The position numbers and the translations under genes are program-made. The notes below the pieces were generated by a model. That model was not told where the DNA came from and did not search any database. It was given only the letters and a program-made list of their open reading frames with translations. From contig QRFJ01004955.1 in the NCBI GenBank assembly GCA_006176705.1, forward strand, positions 1-64,000: 64,000 bases of DNA. The letters are read 5' to 3'. Positions 24,623 through 36,866 of the stretch are shown one piece after another; position 1 is the first letter of the stretch, and every line of letters begins with the position of its first letter. Source of the stretch: Cocos nucifera (taxonomy: Eukaryota; Streptophyta; Magnoliopsida; Arecales; Arecaceae).

Positions 24623-25286
24623 AATACCTTCATAAAATTGGGTTCCAACTTGGGTAGCTTGATTAGGTCTAACGGTTGATCAAACTAAATCAAGAGTTAG
24701 TTAGATGGGATCAAAGAAAGCTTAGATTTGGCCAGTCTAATTGGATCAAATTTGGATCACGGTCGAATCACATTGAGATGTGACTCGATCAAGTCAAGAC
24801 CTAATTTGGCTCCACGGTTCAAGCCTGGATTGTAGGCTAATCAGATTGGTTCTAATTATATAATTTGGTGTCTAAGATAATTCTAGCATATATGAACGAC
24901 TAGTATTTAATTAAGAGCTACTTGATCTTAATGCATTCTTATCAAGTTAGTGGCATATCTCTTCCATCGATCTCACTTACCCGGCCATTTGTGTCGATCT
25001 AGTTCTAATTTGAGGTGGCTAACAGTTCGAGCCAAACCATGCCAGTAGGTTAGTCATCATTGTTATCACTAAGTCAAGTCAAGTTTAAAGAGATCTAAAT
25101 TAAATCATCCTAAAAAAATATTAAGTCTAAGGACTTCCACCATTGTAGATGTGCAGGCCCTTTTTGGCGTTGATTGTTCATGGCTAGATACAGTGGTTCA
25201 GTTGCCCTAGAAAGATGCAATGATGTCTATTAGGCATTGGATACTACAGGTTAGAGGATGGGTTCAGCTCAATATTTCGGATATGG
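24623..25286 (+). mobile_element. Element D leader, part 2
   Basis: Picks up D's leader where C interrupted it: after AATAC comes the segment equivalent to 42252 onward in E. It ends at TATGG (25282-25286), the left duplication of H. Confidence 0.8.
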
Positions 25287-27338
25287 TGTAACACCCCACC
25301 TTTAACTAACTATGGGTGATGGTGCCACACCCCATCCCTATCTAAAGATTAAGAAAATTTCTAAGCTATAACTAGGCTGAAGTATAATATCAAGCTTTAA
25401 GATTTAAGGTCTAAATCATCAACCATACTATTCCCACTTGAGTTCAAGAACCACTAAACATAACTAGCTTTTGTTTTGATAATACATCACCCCTACACAT
25501 CACATATGGAAATATGCTCTTTTACATATAGTTTTCTTACAAGATATACATATACATATACAAAATATCCTAAAAAAATCCACTATCCAGAGTCTAACAA
25601 GGCCAACCTGTCTAGTATGAGTGCTGACAAGGACGCTAGCTGCTACTTTACTTCTAAGGCTGACTAAAGTGCTCCAAATCTACGTGTAGGAAAAAGAAGA
25701 GGGAATGAGACCTATGTCCCAGTGAACGGATAAACCATTTAACAATGGAAAAATAGGAAAAGATAAACTGTAAAATATATCATTATAACATAGAGCTTAT
25801 ATAATTCACCTTCTTTTAAAGTAGAATAAGCTAGACAAGAAAATGATCACAACAAATCACTTTGCTGAAGAAAACTTTGTTCAGCTAAAATAAATTTGCT
25901 GATCTATAATAAAACATTGCCTCATTGTAAAAAAAATGTTGTTCACTACTGTTGATTATCCCCAGCGCACCACTACCATGGGTAATCAACATGTAGTATG
26001 AATGCTACTAAAATAGCCCCACCAGGCATTTTTTTTTTTAGTAACTGCTGAGTCCCTTTGGGCATCTTAATCACTAATATTGCTGTGGTGTCGGCTGAAA
26101 TATGTTGTATGATATGCTAATGCCAAGACTCAGTTTCAAATGAAAACCGACTAACTTTTTAATTCATATGCACTGTTTCAGAATCATTGCTATGCAAATC
26201 AAACTTTTAATCAAAGCATATTTGTAGATTCCTGTTTCCAAGTTTGCACATACATACATATATGGTATAAATCATAGAAGGCTAGCTATTATTTCAAGAA
26301 AAATGTTTTTGCAGTCAATATAATTAAAATACCAAGGATAAATAGAAAATCCACTCACCTAACGATGATTACTGGAACATTCTAGAGCATAATTCACCCA
26401 AAGCTCTTTCTAAACCCTCTTCCTCTCCTATAAAGTTGGAGAATACTATTAAACCCAAAACTATGTGGTATACGAATTTAATTATGCATGCTTTGTTGTG
26501 ATATGCTTGTTCTTTAATTATCTTAACTTTTACCTTTACTTTACTTTACTTATCCTAGTTTAGGTTCAGCTAAACTTCAAAATCTATTCAACAATATCCC
26601 AATATTTCTACTATTTTTCTTTCTACATGATCTGTTTTAACTCTACTAAACATAAACCCAATTTGTTTGCTAAAACACATCAAAAGAATTTTAGCACACA
26701 ATATGGACAACAATTATTTTTCCTTCTATCCAACTCCCACTTATAATTCAATTCACTAAAACCCTAAAGCTATAAAAGACCAACTTGAAGTTAAATTTGA
26801 ATTCAATTTAAGGTGTTAAAATCCTTACCTCAAATGGTTTATGCACTTCTGCCCTCAAACTAGCCTTCCTTCTTCCTTACTATTAAGGTACTCCTCTTTC
26901 CTCAAATCAATTCTTCACTAAGTACCCCTTACAAAGCTGAATTCTCCTTGAATTCTGATCGAGAAATTACCTCTTCCTAAACTCATTTCTTCCTTGACCT
27001 TCTATTATTTGCTGGAGAACTAAAACCATAGCAAAAAGAATCGATTGATAAGCCTTTGGGAAAAAATAATTTAAGGGAGAGACTTGCTAGGTGTCCAATC
27101 CCCAAGAGGCCAGCAAGGAGCTTACCTCCCAAAGCTATTTTTTTTTTTTATATTAAAATTTGTCCAGCTAACCCTCTTTAAATTATTTTAAAATCTTTAC
27201 TTGAGGGCTCTCAGTTGAAAACCTACTCCCAGGTCTTCCTACGATTGGGGTCGACAACTTAGAGAAAAAGGTCGATACCCCAACATAGGTCAGCCCTCAG
27301 ATCCCTTTCCTCAAACATCTCATTGATTTGAATCAACC
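25287..27338 (+). mobile_element. Element H: gypsy-type solo LTR, first part
   Basis: Begins TGTAACACCCC, a start common among plant Ty3/gypsy LTRs. The matching end, GGGATGTTACA, is at 38296-38306, giving 7-bp inverted termini (TGTAACA/TGTTACA). No gag or pol is present and no second LTR was found, so with the part after F it looks like one solo LTR of about 2.59 kb. The short frames inside have no recognisable motif. Flanks TATGG and TACGA form a decayed duplication. The orientation shown is nominal. Confidence 0.6.
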
Positions 27339-29630
27339 TGAAGGGAAATCCTGATTTCCCGGTCCAGGTTCGTTCAGATCTGATCAGATCAAGAGATATA
27401 TTTCAAAAATTTTTCTCTTGATCTCAATCAGATCTTGATATATTTTCAGATCTGATTCTTATTATTTTAATAAATAAAATAAAATAAGATAAATTAAATC
27501 AAATTTAATTTACCTGATTTGGGTAATCCTATTACCCTGTTAGATGATCCTGATTGCAGCGGAAGGTTCTGGATCTAGCCACGCAAGCGCCTGGCCTCTA
27601 CCGGTATCCACTCGGGTTGGATCTGGAGATCCTCTTCTTCTCTATCACGTCTCCAAAAATCAGATCTGGATCTGATCTGGAGGATCTTCAAAACTCTTTT
27701 GAAGATCAGCAGTCGTCCCTTTGCAGCAGCGCAGCCTTCTTGCTTTTGATCGCCTTTCTTTGATCTGAATCGCACCAACCAAAATCCAAAACTCTTTTGG
27801 ACGTGGAGAGGAGAAGGAGGAGAAGTTTGGCATGGAGGAAGGAGGGGAGAGGCAGCCTTGGGGCATGGGAAATTCTCTCTAATTGCATTTCATTGAATCT
27901 GAGTTGGGCGCAGGGTCTTATTTATAGACTAAGCTTGTGATCCAACTCCTCTTCCTTCCCAACCAATCACAACCCTTTGTGAAATCAGATCTAAATCTGA
28001 TTGGTTGGAATAGAGTCCCCTGGATTCCTCCTTAGAGGGCGCCTAAGACCAGTCAAAGTTGGATTCTTAGTAGAACTCTAATTGGAATCCAAAAAGGGAG
28101 ATGGAGTCCTTGTCCAACAAGGACTCCTAGGCGCCTCCAACTTGGGCACACGCCTAGGGTGGCGTGCGCCCTTCCTCCTTGCCAGGTTCTGGCAGGGGGA
28201 CAGGCCCCCACCAGCTCTCCAATAGGTGCATGACATGTGGTCAAAAGTCAAAGTGTCAATGGTCAACATTTGACCAGTCAAAGGTAGACTTTTGACCAAA
28301 GTCAAAGAACAAGAAATGGCAGGTGACCAAAAATGGCAGGTAATGTCTTACAAAATAAGACAACCTTTTCTGACTTGGACAACCTCCAGTCAGACCATAT
28401 GAAGGCCTCTGATTGAGCACAAACTCCTTTGGCTCAGTCAGGACAACTTATTTATGATAGTAAAAGAAGAACGTTAGGTTCAATCGAGTGCTAGCACGAT
28501 TTTCCTTGAACCTAATTGAATCTCATTCAGATCAATTGAACTAGATCAGTTCAATTGATGATCACCAGATTCAAACCCTTGTTTGTGTGACCCAGTTAGG
28601 TTCAGTTCTGTATGGTAATGGGATATGTCATGATCTCTATCATCGACATCATCGAAACTCCTTTCGATGGATCAGAACTCTTCTGATTCGAACAGCTAGA
28701 ATGATCGATCATCTAAATCATTCTAATTGCTCCCAAAATTCACCAGTGACACCTAGCAGTATATGGTGGCAACCCATAGAGCTGAATGCGAACCTCTTGG
28801 TGCAGCTACCTGTGTGATTAAGTTCTTCTATCTTGAGCCCCGATCAGATTAGGGTTAAGGTGAACTCGTCAAACCCTAGTCTCTGTCATATGATGTAATC
28901 ATTCGATTCGAGTCCAATGTGAAAATCTAAATAGAAACTCTTTCTATTATTTCACTCTGCCATGGCCATGGGCTTCTGGACTTGATTCTCATGATCATCA
29001 TAGGGCTGCTCCTCTACCACCGAGGTAGATAGATTCCATCTTGATGCAATCCAGTTCCTACAATGAACATGCTATAGCCAACATACACCTCAGGGTTCCA
29101 TATGGCTAGGAGACCGAGTAATGGTGTAGTCAAACTATAACACCCTCAAGGTGAACTGCCGATGCATCTCAGGTCAAAGAACCAGACACACTACTGCAGC
29201 ATCGAGTCAGTCATTGACGAGAAGGTAGACTTCCCTAATGACTACTCGAGGTGGTCACGCTCAGTGCCCTCGTTCTCTAACGAGTACCTGTACTCTCGCT
29301 CCGGTGTCTCCACACCGTAGACTCAAGACTCATCTACTAAAGAGAAGCGATTGTACACCAACCTTCCGGATCAATCACCATCCTCGTGATGATCCTATGG
29401 TCGGGAGCATTTTATGAGTTAATAATGATTATTCATGTCTTAAATTTTCAACTCTTGAAAATATGAATTATCATTACCATTAACTCAAAGGATGTATCAC
29501 AGACACTAAATACACATATGTGATAGAAAATAACCCATTTTATTGATTATAGTCAAAATTATAATTTTGCCCCTAGAAGTGTATTACAAGTGTCAGCCAA
29601 TTCTGGCTTCTAGGGCACATATATCTAACA
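27339..29630 (-). repeat. Element F 3' LTR
   Basis: A 2,292-bp LTR, TG...CA, nearly identical to 35477-37772. The differences I noticed are largely one-base indels (for example near 27355, 27376, 27540). TATA candidate at 27919-27926 on the minus strand. Confidence 0.92.
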
Positions 29631-29631
29631 A

Positions 29632-29641
29632 TCTCCCACTT
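29632..29641 (-). other. Polypurine tract of element F
   Basis: AAGTGGGAGA on the minus strand, one base from the 3' LTR and a few bases after the gag-pol stop. Confidence 0.88.
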
Positions 29642-29644
29642 GTC

Positions 29645-32600
29645 CTAAAGCCAATTGGCTACAAGTCTAAGTCCCATCTTCTCAAGGTGGGCTTCGATCT
29701 TCTGCTGGCCCAACGGCTTTGTAAGTGGGTCTGCCACATTATCTGCGGAGTTGACTCTCTTGACCTCGACGTAACCTTTCTCGAGGTAATCGCGGATGAG
29801 GTGGTATCGCCGCTCAATGTGCTTGGATTTCTGGTGAGACCTCGGCTCCTTAGCAAGGGCTATGGCGCCATTGTTGTCGCAGTAAAGAGGAATGGCATCT
29901 GATGGCATTACTCCAATTTCTGCAGCAAACTTCTTGTACCAGAATGCTTCCTTTGCAGCCTCTGATGCAGCGATATATTCTGCTTCCATGGTGGAATCTG
30001 CTATCACAGTTTGCTTGGAACTCTTCCAGCTGACAGCTCCACCATTGCACACAAACAGACTTCCAGATGTCGACTTTCGATCATCTATATCGGACATGAA
30101 AGTCCGAGTCTGTGTATCCCTTGGAACTTGGAGTTCTCCATTACCAAAGACCAACATCATATCCTTAGTTCTTCTCAAGTACTTAAGGATACATTTCACA
30201 GAAGTCCAGTGTTCTTCACCTGGATTTGACTGATATCTGCTTGTGACACTCACAGCATGGGCTATATCAGGTCGTGTACATAGCATGGCATACATGAGGC
30301 TCCCTATTGCAGAAGCATAAGGGATCTTGCTCATGCGTTCTATTTCCTCAGGTGTGCTGGGGCACATCTTCTTGGAAAGATGAATACCATGTCTGAAGGG
30401 TATTAATCCCCTCTTAGAGTTTTCCATACTAAACCTCTTTAGTACTTCCTCTATGTACATCTTCTGTGAAAGTCCTAGCATCCTATTCGGTCTATCCCTA
30501 TAGACCTTAATTCCTAGAATAAAGGATGCTTCACCTAGGTCTTTCATGGAGAATTCCTTGGACAACCACATCTTGACTGATGTCAACATGGGAATATCAT
30601 TCCCAATAAGGAGGATGTCATCCACGTACAATACGAGGAAGACAACAGCGCTCCCACTGACCCTTTTGAAAACACATGGTTCCTCTTCATTTTTGATGAA
30701 ACCAAACTTTTTGATCACATCATTGAAACGAGTGTTCCAGCTCCGAGATGCTTGCTTAAGTCCATATATGGACCTTTGCAGCTTGCAAACCTTGTGATCA
30801 GTATCACTGGATGTGAAACCTAGCGGCTGTTCCATATAGATATCTTCCTCAAGATATCCATTTAGGAATGCCGTTTTCACGTCCATTTGCCATATTTCAT
30901 AATCGAAATAGGCTGCAACAGCAAGCAATGTGCGGATGGATTTTAGCATAGCTACTGGGGAAAAGGTATCCTGATAGTCAATGCCTTCGCGTTGACTATA
31001 ACCTTTTGCCACCAGTCTAGCCTTGAATGTCTCCACATTCCCATCTGCACCAATCTTTCTCTTGAAGATCCATTTACACCCAATAGGTACTATACCTTCT
31101 GGTGGATCTACCAAGGTCCAGACTTGGTTTGAGTGCATCGAGTCAATTTCTGACTGCATTGCCTCAAGCCATTTCTCGGAGTCGATATCTGATATCGCCT
31201 CGTTGTAGGTTTTGGGATCATCACCATGAGCACCATTACCTATGAGGAACATTTCCTCTACATCCTCTGAAATAATACCTAAGTATCTTTCAGGGGGACG
31301 GGAAACTCTTTCCGATCTACGAGGTGGAGGAGGTAGTGTTCTTATTGGCTCAACCTGATTTGGTTCCACTTGGTCCTTAGCTCGTTCTGCTTGTGAGACT
31401 TTCTCATCAAGCTTAATCTGCTTTCCAATGCCGCTATCTTGAATAAACTATTTTTCAAGAAAGATGGCATGTCGACTCACAATCACATTGTGGTCTTCTG
31501 GAATGTAGAAATAGTATCCTAATGACTCTTTAGGATATCCTATGAATCGAGCTCTAAAGGACCTAAACTCTAACTTGTCCGCTTGTTGTCTTTTGACATG
31601 AGCCGGACAACCCCAAATTCTGAGATGACTCAGACTTGGTTTCTTACCGTGCCATATCTCATACGGTGTGGTAGGAACGGTTTTAGAGGGAACCCTATTC
31701 AGTAGATAGATTGAAGTTAACAATGAAGTGTCCCCAAAGAAAATCAGGGAGGTCTGTGAAGCTCATCATGGATCGAACCATATCCAATAGAGTCCGATTT
31801 CTCCGTTCTGAAACCCCGTTGAGTTGAGGTGTTCCTGGTGGAGTCCATTGAGAGACTATGCCATTTTCCTTAAGATAGTCTAGGAATTCCCGGCTAAGGT
31901 ATTCACCTCCTCGATCTGATCGAAGAACCTTAATGGGTTTTTCCAGTTTGTTTTTCTACTTCATGTCTGAATTCTTTGAACTTTTCAAAAGGCTTCAGAC
32001 TTGTGTCTCATAAGATACACATACCCATACCTAGACAGATCATCGGTAAAGGTAATGAAGTAGACAAAATTGCCTCTAGCCGGCACATCAAATGGGCCGC
32101 ACACATCAGTATGTACTAGGGCAAGGAGATCTGTGGCCCTCTCCCCATGTCCAACAAAAGGGAGTTTAGTCATTTTGCCTTGAAGACAAGATTCACAAGT
32201 TGGATATGACTCAAAAGTCAATGGACTCAATAGCCCATTTTTCTCCAATTTGTTAATCCTATCTTCTGCTATATGACCTAATCTCAGGTGCCATAGATAT
32301 CTGTCGTTTGGACTATCCCTAGGTCGTTTGGCATTCACGTTTTGCTCGATAGTTAAAACAGGTACATCAATATGTAACTGATAAAGACCATTAATAAGGA
32401 AACCATTTGCAATTTTATTTCTTTCATAAAGAATGTTACAATGGTCCTTAAAGAAGGTGATCACATAACCTTCTTGTGCTAAGCATGAAACAGAAATCAA
32501 ATTCCTGCTAGCTGCAGGCACATAATAACAGTCTTTCAAAACTAAGTCTAAACCAGATGGTAATCGAAGAGGGTATGTTCCCACGGCTACTGCAGCAACT

Positions 32601-33600
32601 CTTGCTCCATTACCGACGCGTAGGATCATGTCTCCATCCCTCAGCCTCCTGCTATCCTCAAGACCCTGCATAGAAGTGCACAGATGAGCACTAGAACCAG
32701 AGTCAAGCACCCAACTGGATGCAGAAGAAACCGTAAGGTTAGACTCAATAACGAGCATACCTCCAGAAGGACCTTCCTTCTTGTTCTTCAGGGTGGCCAG
32801 GTAAGTAGGGCAGTTCCGCTTCCAATGGCCGTCGCTGTTGCAATGGAAACACTTTCCTTTGCCATCGGCCTTTTTTCTTCGGTTCTGCCTTCTTCTTCTT
32901 TGATCCTTCCACCTTTTGCTTTTTCACAGACTTCTTTTTCTTTCCATAAGACTTTCTTTTGGAAGAAGTCCGTTCCATAGCAAGAACTGAGCCTTTAGAA
33001 CCTTTCATAGAAAGCTCAGCGGTAACCAGCATATTCATTAACTCGGCCAAGGAATTTTGAAGTTTATGCATGTGGTAATTCATGATGAATTGCCCATATG
33101 CATCAGTCAAGGATTGCAGAATAATATCGTTCTGCAGATCCAAGTCCAACTTCACACCGAGCTTCTCAAGCTCTTCCATGTCCTTGATCATTGTCAGACA
33201 GTGATCTTGGACTGACTGCCCATCACGCATCTTAGCCTTAAAAAGTCATTTTGTGACTTGATATTTGGCTGCGCGACTCTGTTCACCAAACATCTCCTGC
33301 AGGTGAGCCAACATTTGGCGAGCAGTCCCGATATCTTCATGTTGGCGCTGGAGCTCATCAGACATCGAGCCCAACATGTAAGTATCTGGCCTTATTGTCT
33401 TCGTCAATCCATTTTTCCAGAGACGCTCTCTGTTCAAGTGGATGGACGAGCTGGTAAGGTGGGAGGGTCCTGGTCCAAAACATGTGTTAACTTCTCTGAA
33501 CCCAAAACAATTTTGTAGTTCCTGAGCCAATCTTTATAATTGGGTCCAGTCAGTCTATGTGTGTCCTAGGATACGTGCCAAGTGGGTTGGACGCAGACAT
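29645..33600 (-). pseudogene. Element F gag-pol, near-intact polyprotein with stops and frameshifts
   Basis: The order is that of Ty1-copia. Gag runs from ATG at 33600 with a zinc knuckle near 32830-32870. The aspartic protease motif DSGSSAHL follows (DSG at 32696-32704). Integrase has the HLRLGH and CESC zinc-finger residues and HTDVCGP. RT has QMDVKTAFLNG and YVDD (30617-30628). RNase H follows, with DSTMEAEY near 29985, and the frame ends at 29645. The stretch 31369-29645 is an open run of 574 codons. Lesions: TGA at 33246-33248 and TAG at 31448-31450 (both shared with other copies), and one-base insertions near the gag start, near 33435, in a purine run near 32875, and near 31990 and 31725. 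Catalytic residues are intact, so the defects could be few or partly sequence error. Motifs fit the Angela/BARE-1-like lineage. Confidence 0.92.
31448..31450 (-). other. Shared in-frame TAG between integrase and RT
   Basis: Context CTT GAA AAA TAG TTT ATT. The frame is open for hundreds of codons after it. The same codon position is TAG in E (45416-45418) and D (53491-53493) and TAA in C (20668-20670). The unrelated element G has a Glu codon at the equivalent place (GKEF). Confidence 0.85.
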
Positions 33601-35462
33601 TTTCCTGTAGAGAGTCAAAGATTCTAGTTAGATACTGTAATTTTGACTTGACCAATTTGTTTAGGGATTTTATTTTTAAACAAATTAGCTCCCACTATTT
33701 TCTCGGATCCCTACACTCCCTCTGTAGAGATGCAAAAATCTCCACGATTAATGATTTCTAGTGGGTGGTGCGGTCTCACCAACTGACTCATCACCTCACC
33801 TAACAGTTATTGGTGATGGGTTAGCCAATGAGTGAACAACTCTTGTTCAATGATTCTCTAATCATGGTGCACCCAAACTTGGTCTCTAATTCATGAATCT
33901 CACCGTATCCGGAATATTGATCCACTCCTTAGTTAAGTCAGACCCACCATTTGCATAGACTGGGTTCCTAATTGAGTCTCTCACCGTATCCGGAATATTG
34001 AGCCCAACTCATCCTCCAGCCCATAGCATCCAATGCCTAATAGACATGGTTGCGTCTTCCCGGTGCAACTGAGCCACTGTATCCAGCCGAGAACAATCAA
34101 CCCCGGGAAGGGCCCGCACATCTACAATGGTGGAAGACCTCAGACTTAATCTTTTCTTAGGGAGAATTGATTCAGGTCTCATTAAACTAGACTTGGCTTA
34201 GTCATAACAATTATGACTAACCTAGTGGCATGGGTTAGCTCGGATTATTGACCACCTCAGATCAGAACTGTGTCAACAGATATGGCCAGGTAAGTGAGAC
34301 CGGTGGAAGGAATATGCCATTAACTCGCACAAGAACGCATTCAGGTCGAGTAGCTTCCAATTAAAAACCAGTCGGTCGTCTGTGCCAAACTTACCTTAGA
34401 CACCAAATTGTTGAGTCAGAACCAATTGGGTTAGCCTACAATCCAGACTCTAACCTCTGAGCCTAATTAGGTCTTGCTTGATCGTGACTCGATCTTGACC
34501 CAGACTTAATCCTATTAGGCTGGTCAATTTAAGCATTGTTGATCCCATCTAACCAACTCTTGATTCGGTTTGATCAACCGCTTAGACCTAATTGAGCTAC
34601 CCAAGCCCGAACCCAGTATTATGAATATGTCTTAGATCTGAAATTCTCAATTTTAGACCTAATTAATATTCCATAAACTTAATTCTTAATTAAGTTGGGT
34701 TCATAAACAAAATATGCACAATAAATCCTAGGGTTTCAGGATCTAGGGTTTTGCAGAAAGTAAGTTTTGGGTTTCTGATTAAGGACGAACACGCAGCACC
34801 CCTACACATCATAAGAACACCCCATCGAATGGGAAGAGAGGGCCTTTAAACCCTTCTTCGTTCTTATGACCGGACGGCCAAGAGGAACGCCTTAATCAGG
34901 AACATGTCAATACTACAAAACAAGTTATAGATCTATATCATATATCTCATATACAAATTTAGATCTAATCATGGCATATTTTGCATACATCTCATGTATC
35001 AAATCATGCATGTTTTCAGATCTAAATTATCTCATAATAATCTAAAAAATTAGATTTAAATTGATCTAATCAAAATAAATTCTAATCTAGACAATTATGT
35101 AGAACTATTCTACAACTAGTCTAGACATGCATCAATCATATCTCATATGATATTCAAAAATTAAATAATTTTTATTTGCTATTTTTTCAGATGTTATTAT
35201 AACACTTATAATATCAGAAAATAGTAAATAAGAAGATCTAAAATATGATTTAATCAGATTAAATCAAAGACATGCAAAACTATTCTATAGAACTATTCTA
35301 TTCTAGAACTAGTCATGCATATCTTCTAATCTTAGATCCAAATCATTTAATTTTAATTTTTTCTGATTTCAGATCTGATCACATCTCATGTGACATCTAA
35401 AATCACTTTATTTTCTAATTAAAATAAAATTAAAATCAGATCTAAACAATTTTAGAACCATG
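33601..35462 (-). other. Element F untranslated leader
   Basis: About 1.86 kb of non-coding leader between gag and the primer site, collinear with A (1-1783), C and E. No long frame; the short ones are not conserved among copies. Confidence 0.8.
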
Positions 35463-35474
35463 GCTCTGATACCA
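35463..35474 (-). other. Primer binding site of element F
   Basis: Exact minus-strand TGGTATCAGAGC, two bases from the 5' LTR. Confidence 0.93.
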
Positions 35475-36064
35475 GTTGAAGGGAAATCCTGATTTTCCCG
35501 GTCCAGGTTCGTTCCAGATCTGATCAGATCAAGAGATATATTTCAAAAATTTTTCTCTTGATCCCAATCAGATCTTGATATGTTTCAGATCTGATTCTTA
35601 TTATTTTAATAAATAAAATAAAATAAGATAAATTAAATCAAATTTAATTTACCTGATTTGGGTAATCCTATTACCCTGTAGATGATCCTGATTGCAGCGG
35701 AAGGTTCTGGATCTTAGCCACGCAAGCGCCTGGCCTCTACCGGTATCCACTCGGGTTGGATCTGGAGATCCTCTTCTTCTCTATCACACCTCCAAAAATT
35801 AGATCTGGATCTGATCTGGAGGATCTTCAAAACTCTTTTGAAGATCAGCAGTCGTCCTTTGCAGCAGCGCAGCCTTCTTGCTTTTTGATCGCCTTTCTTT
35901 GATCTGAATCGCACCAACCAAAATCCAAAACTCCTTTTGGACGTGGAGAGGAGAAGGAGGAGGAAGACTATGGCATGGAGGAAGGAGGGGAGAGGCAGCC
36001 TTGGGGCATGGGAAATTCTCTCTCTAATTGCATTTCATTGAATTGAGGGTTGGGCGCAGGGTCT

Positions 36065-36072
36065 TATTTATA
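36065..36072 (-). promoter_or_regulatory. TATA box candidate, element F 5' LTR
   Basis: TATAAATA on the minus strand, same context (TCTATAAATAAGACCCTG) as in C, E and I. Confidence 0.65.
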
Positions 36073-36381
36073 GACTAAGCTTGTGATCCAACTCCTCTTC
36101 CTTCCTCAACCAATCACAACCCTTTGTGAAATCAGATCTAAATCTGATTGGTTGGAATAGAGACCCCTGGATTCCTCCTTAGAGGGTGCCTAAGACCAGT
36201 CAAAGTTGGATTCTTAGTAGAACTCTAATTGGAATCCAAAAAGGGAGGTGGAGTCCTTGTCCAACAAGGACTCCTAGGCGCCTCCAACTTGGGCGCCACG
36301 CCTTGGCGTGCGCCCTTCTCCTTGCCAGGTTCTGGCAGGGGGACAGGCCCCCACCAGCTCTCCAATAGGTGCATGACATGT

Positions 36382-36448
36382 GGTCAAAAGTCAAAGTGTC
36401 AATGGTCAACGTTTGACCAGTCAAAGGTAGACTTTTGACCAAAGTCAA
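36382..36448 (-). promoter_or_regulatory. Cluster of seven W-box motifs in element F U3
   Basis: GGTCAA, AGTCAA, GGTCAA, TTGACC, AGTCAA, TTGACC and AGTCAA (starts 36382, 36389, 36404, 36413, 36419, 36435, 36443), plus one TGTCAA, in 67 bp. The cluster lies about 310 bp upstream of the TATA candidate. The density suggests WRKY-type control of the LTR; inferred only. Confidence 0.55.
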
Positions 36449-36672
36449 AGAACAAGAAATGGCAGGTGACCAAAAATGGCAGGTAATGTCTTACAAATAA
36501 GACAACCTTTTCTGACTTGGACAACCTCCAGTCAGACCATATGAAGGCCTCTGATTGAGCACAAACTCCTTTGGCTCAGTCAGGACAACTTATTTATGAT
36601 AGTAAAAGAAGAACGTTAGGTTCAATCGAGTGCTAGCACGATTTTCCTTGAACCTAATTGAATCTCATTCAG

Positions 36673-36866
36673 ATCAATTGAACTAGATCAGTTCAATTGA
36701 TGATCATCAGATTCAAACCCTTGTTTGTGTGACCCAGTTAGGTTCAGTTCTGTATGGTAATGGGATATGTCATGATCTCTATCATCGACATCATCGAAAC
36801 TCCTTTCGATGGATCAGAACTCTTCTGATTCGAACAGCTAGAATGATCGATCATCTAAATCATTCT
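36673..36866. repeat. Cluster of four short inverted repeats in U3
   Basis: Perfect arms: ATCAATTGAACT/AGTTCAATTGAT (36673-36701), CATCGAAA/TTTCGATG (36792-36811), ATCAGAA/TTCTGAT (36813-36829) and AGAATGAT/ATCATTCT (36840-36866). The same set is recognisable in A, C, E and I. U3 is transcribed at the RNA 3' end, so they could be RNA hairpins or DNA binding sites. Confidence 0.6.

Noticed and set aside
25476..25667. Small frame inside H as a host gene
   Set aside because: 63 codons, no motif, in AT-rich LTR sequence.
28587..28817. Repeated small frame (MTQLGSVLYGNG...) at 28587, 36729, 52171 and, reversed, 48259 as a protein family
   Set aside because: It lies at the same place in near-identical LTR copies; sequence identity alone explains it, and more diverged copies do not keep it.
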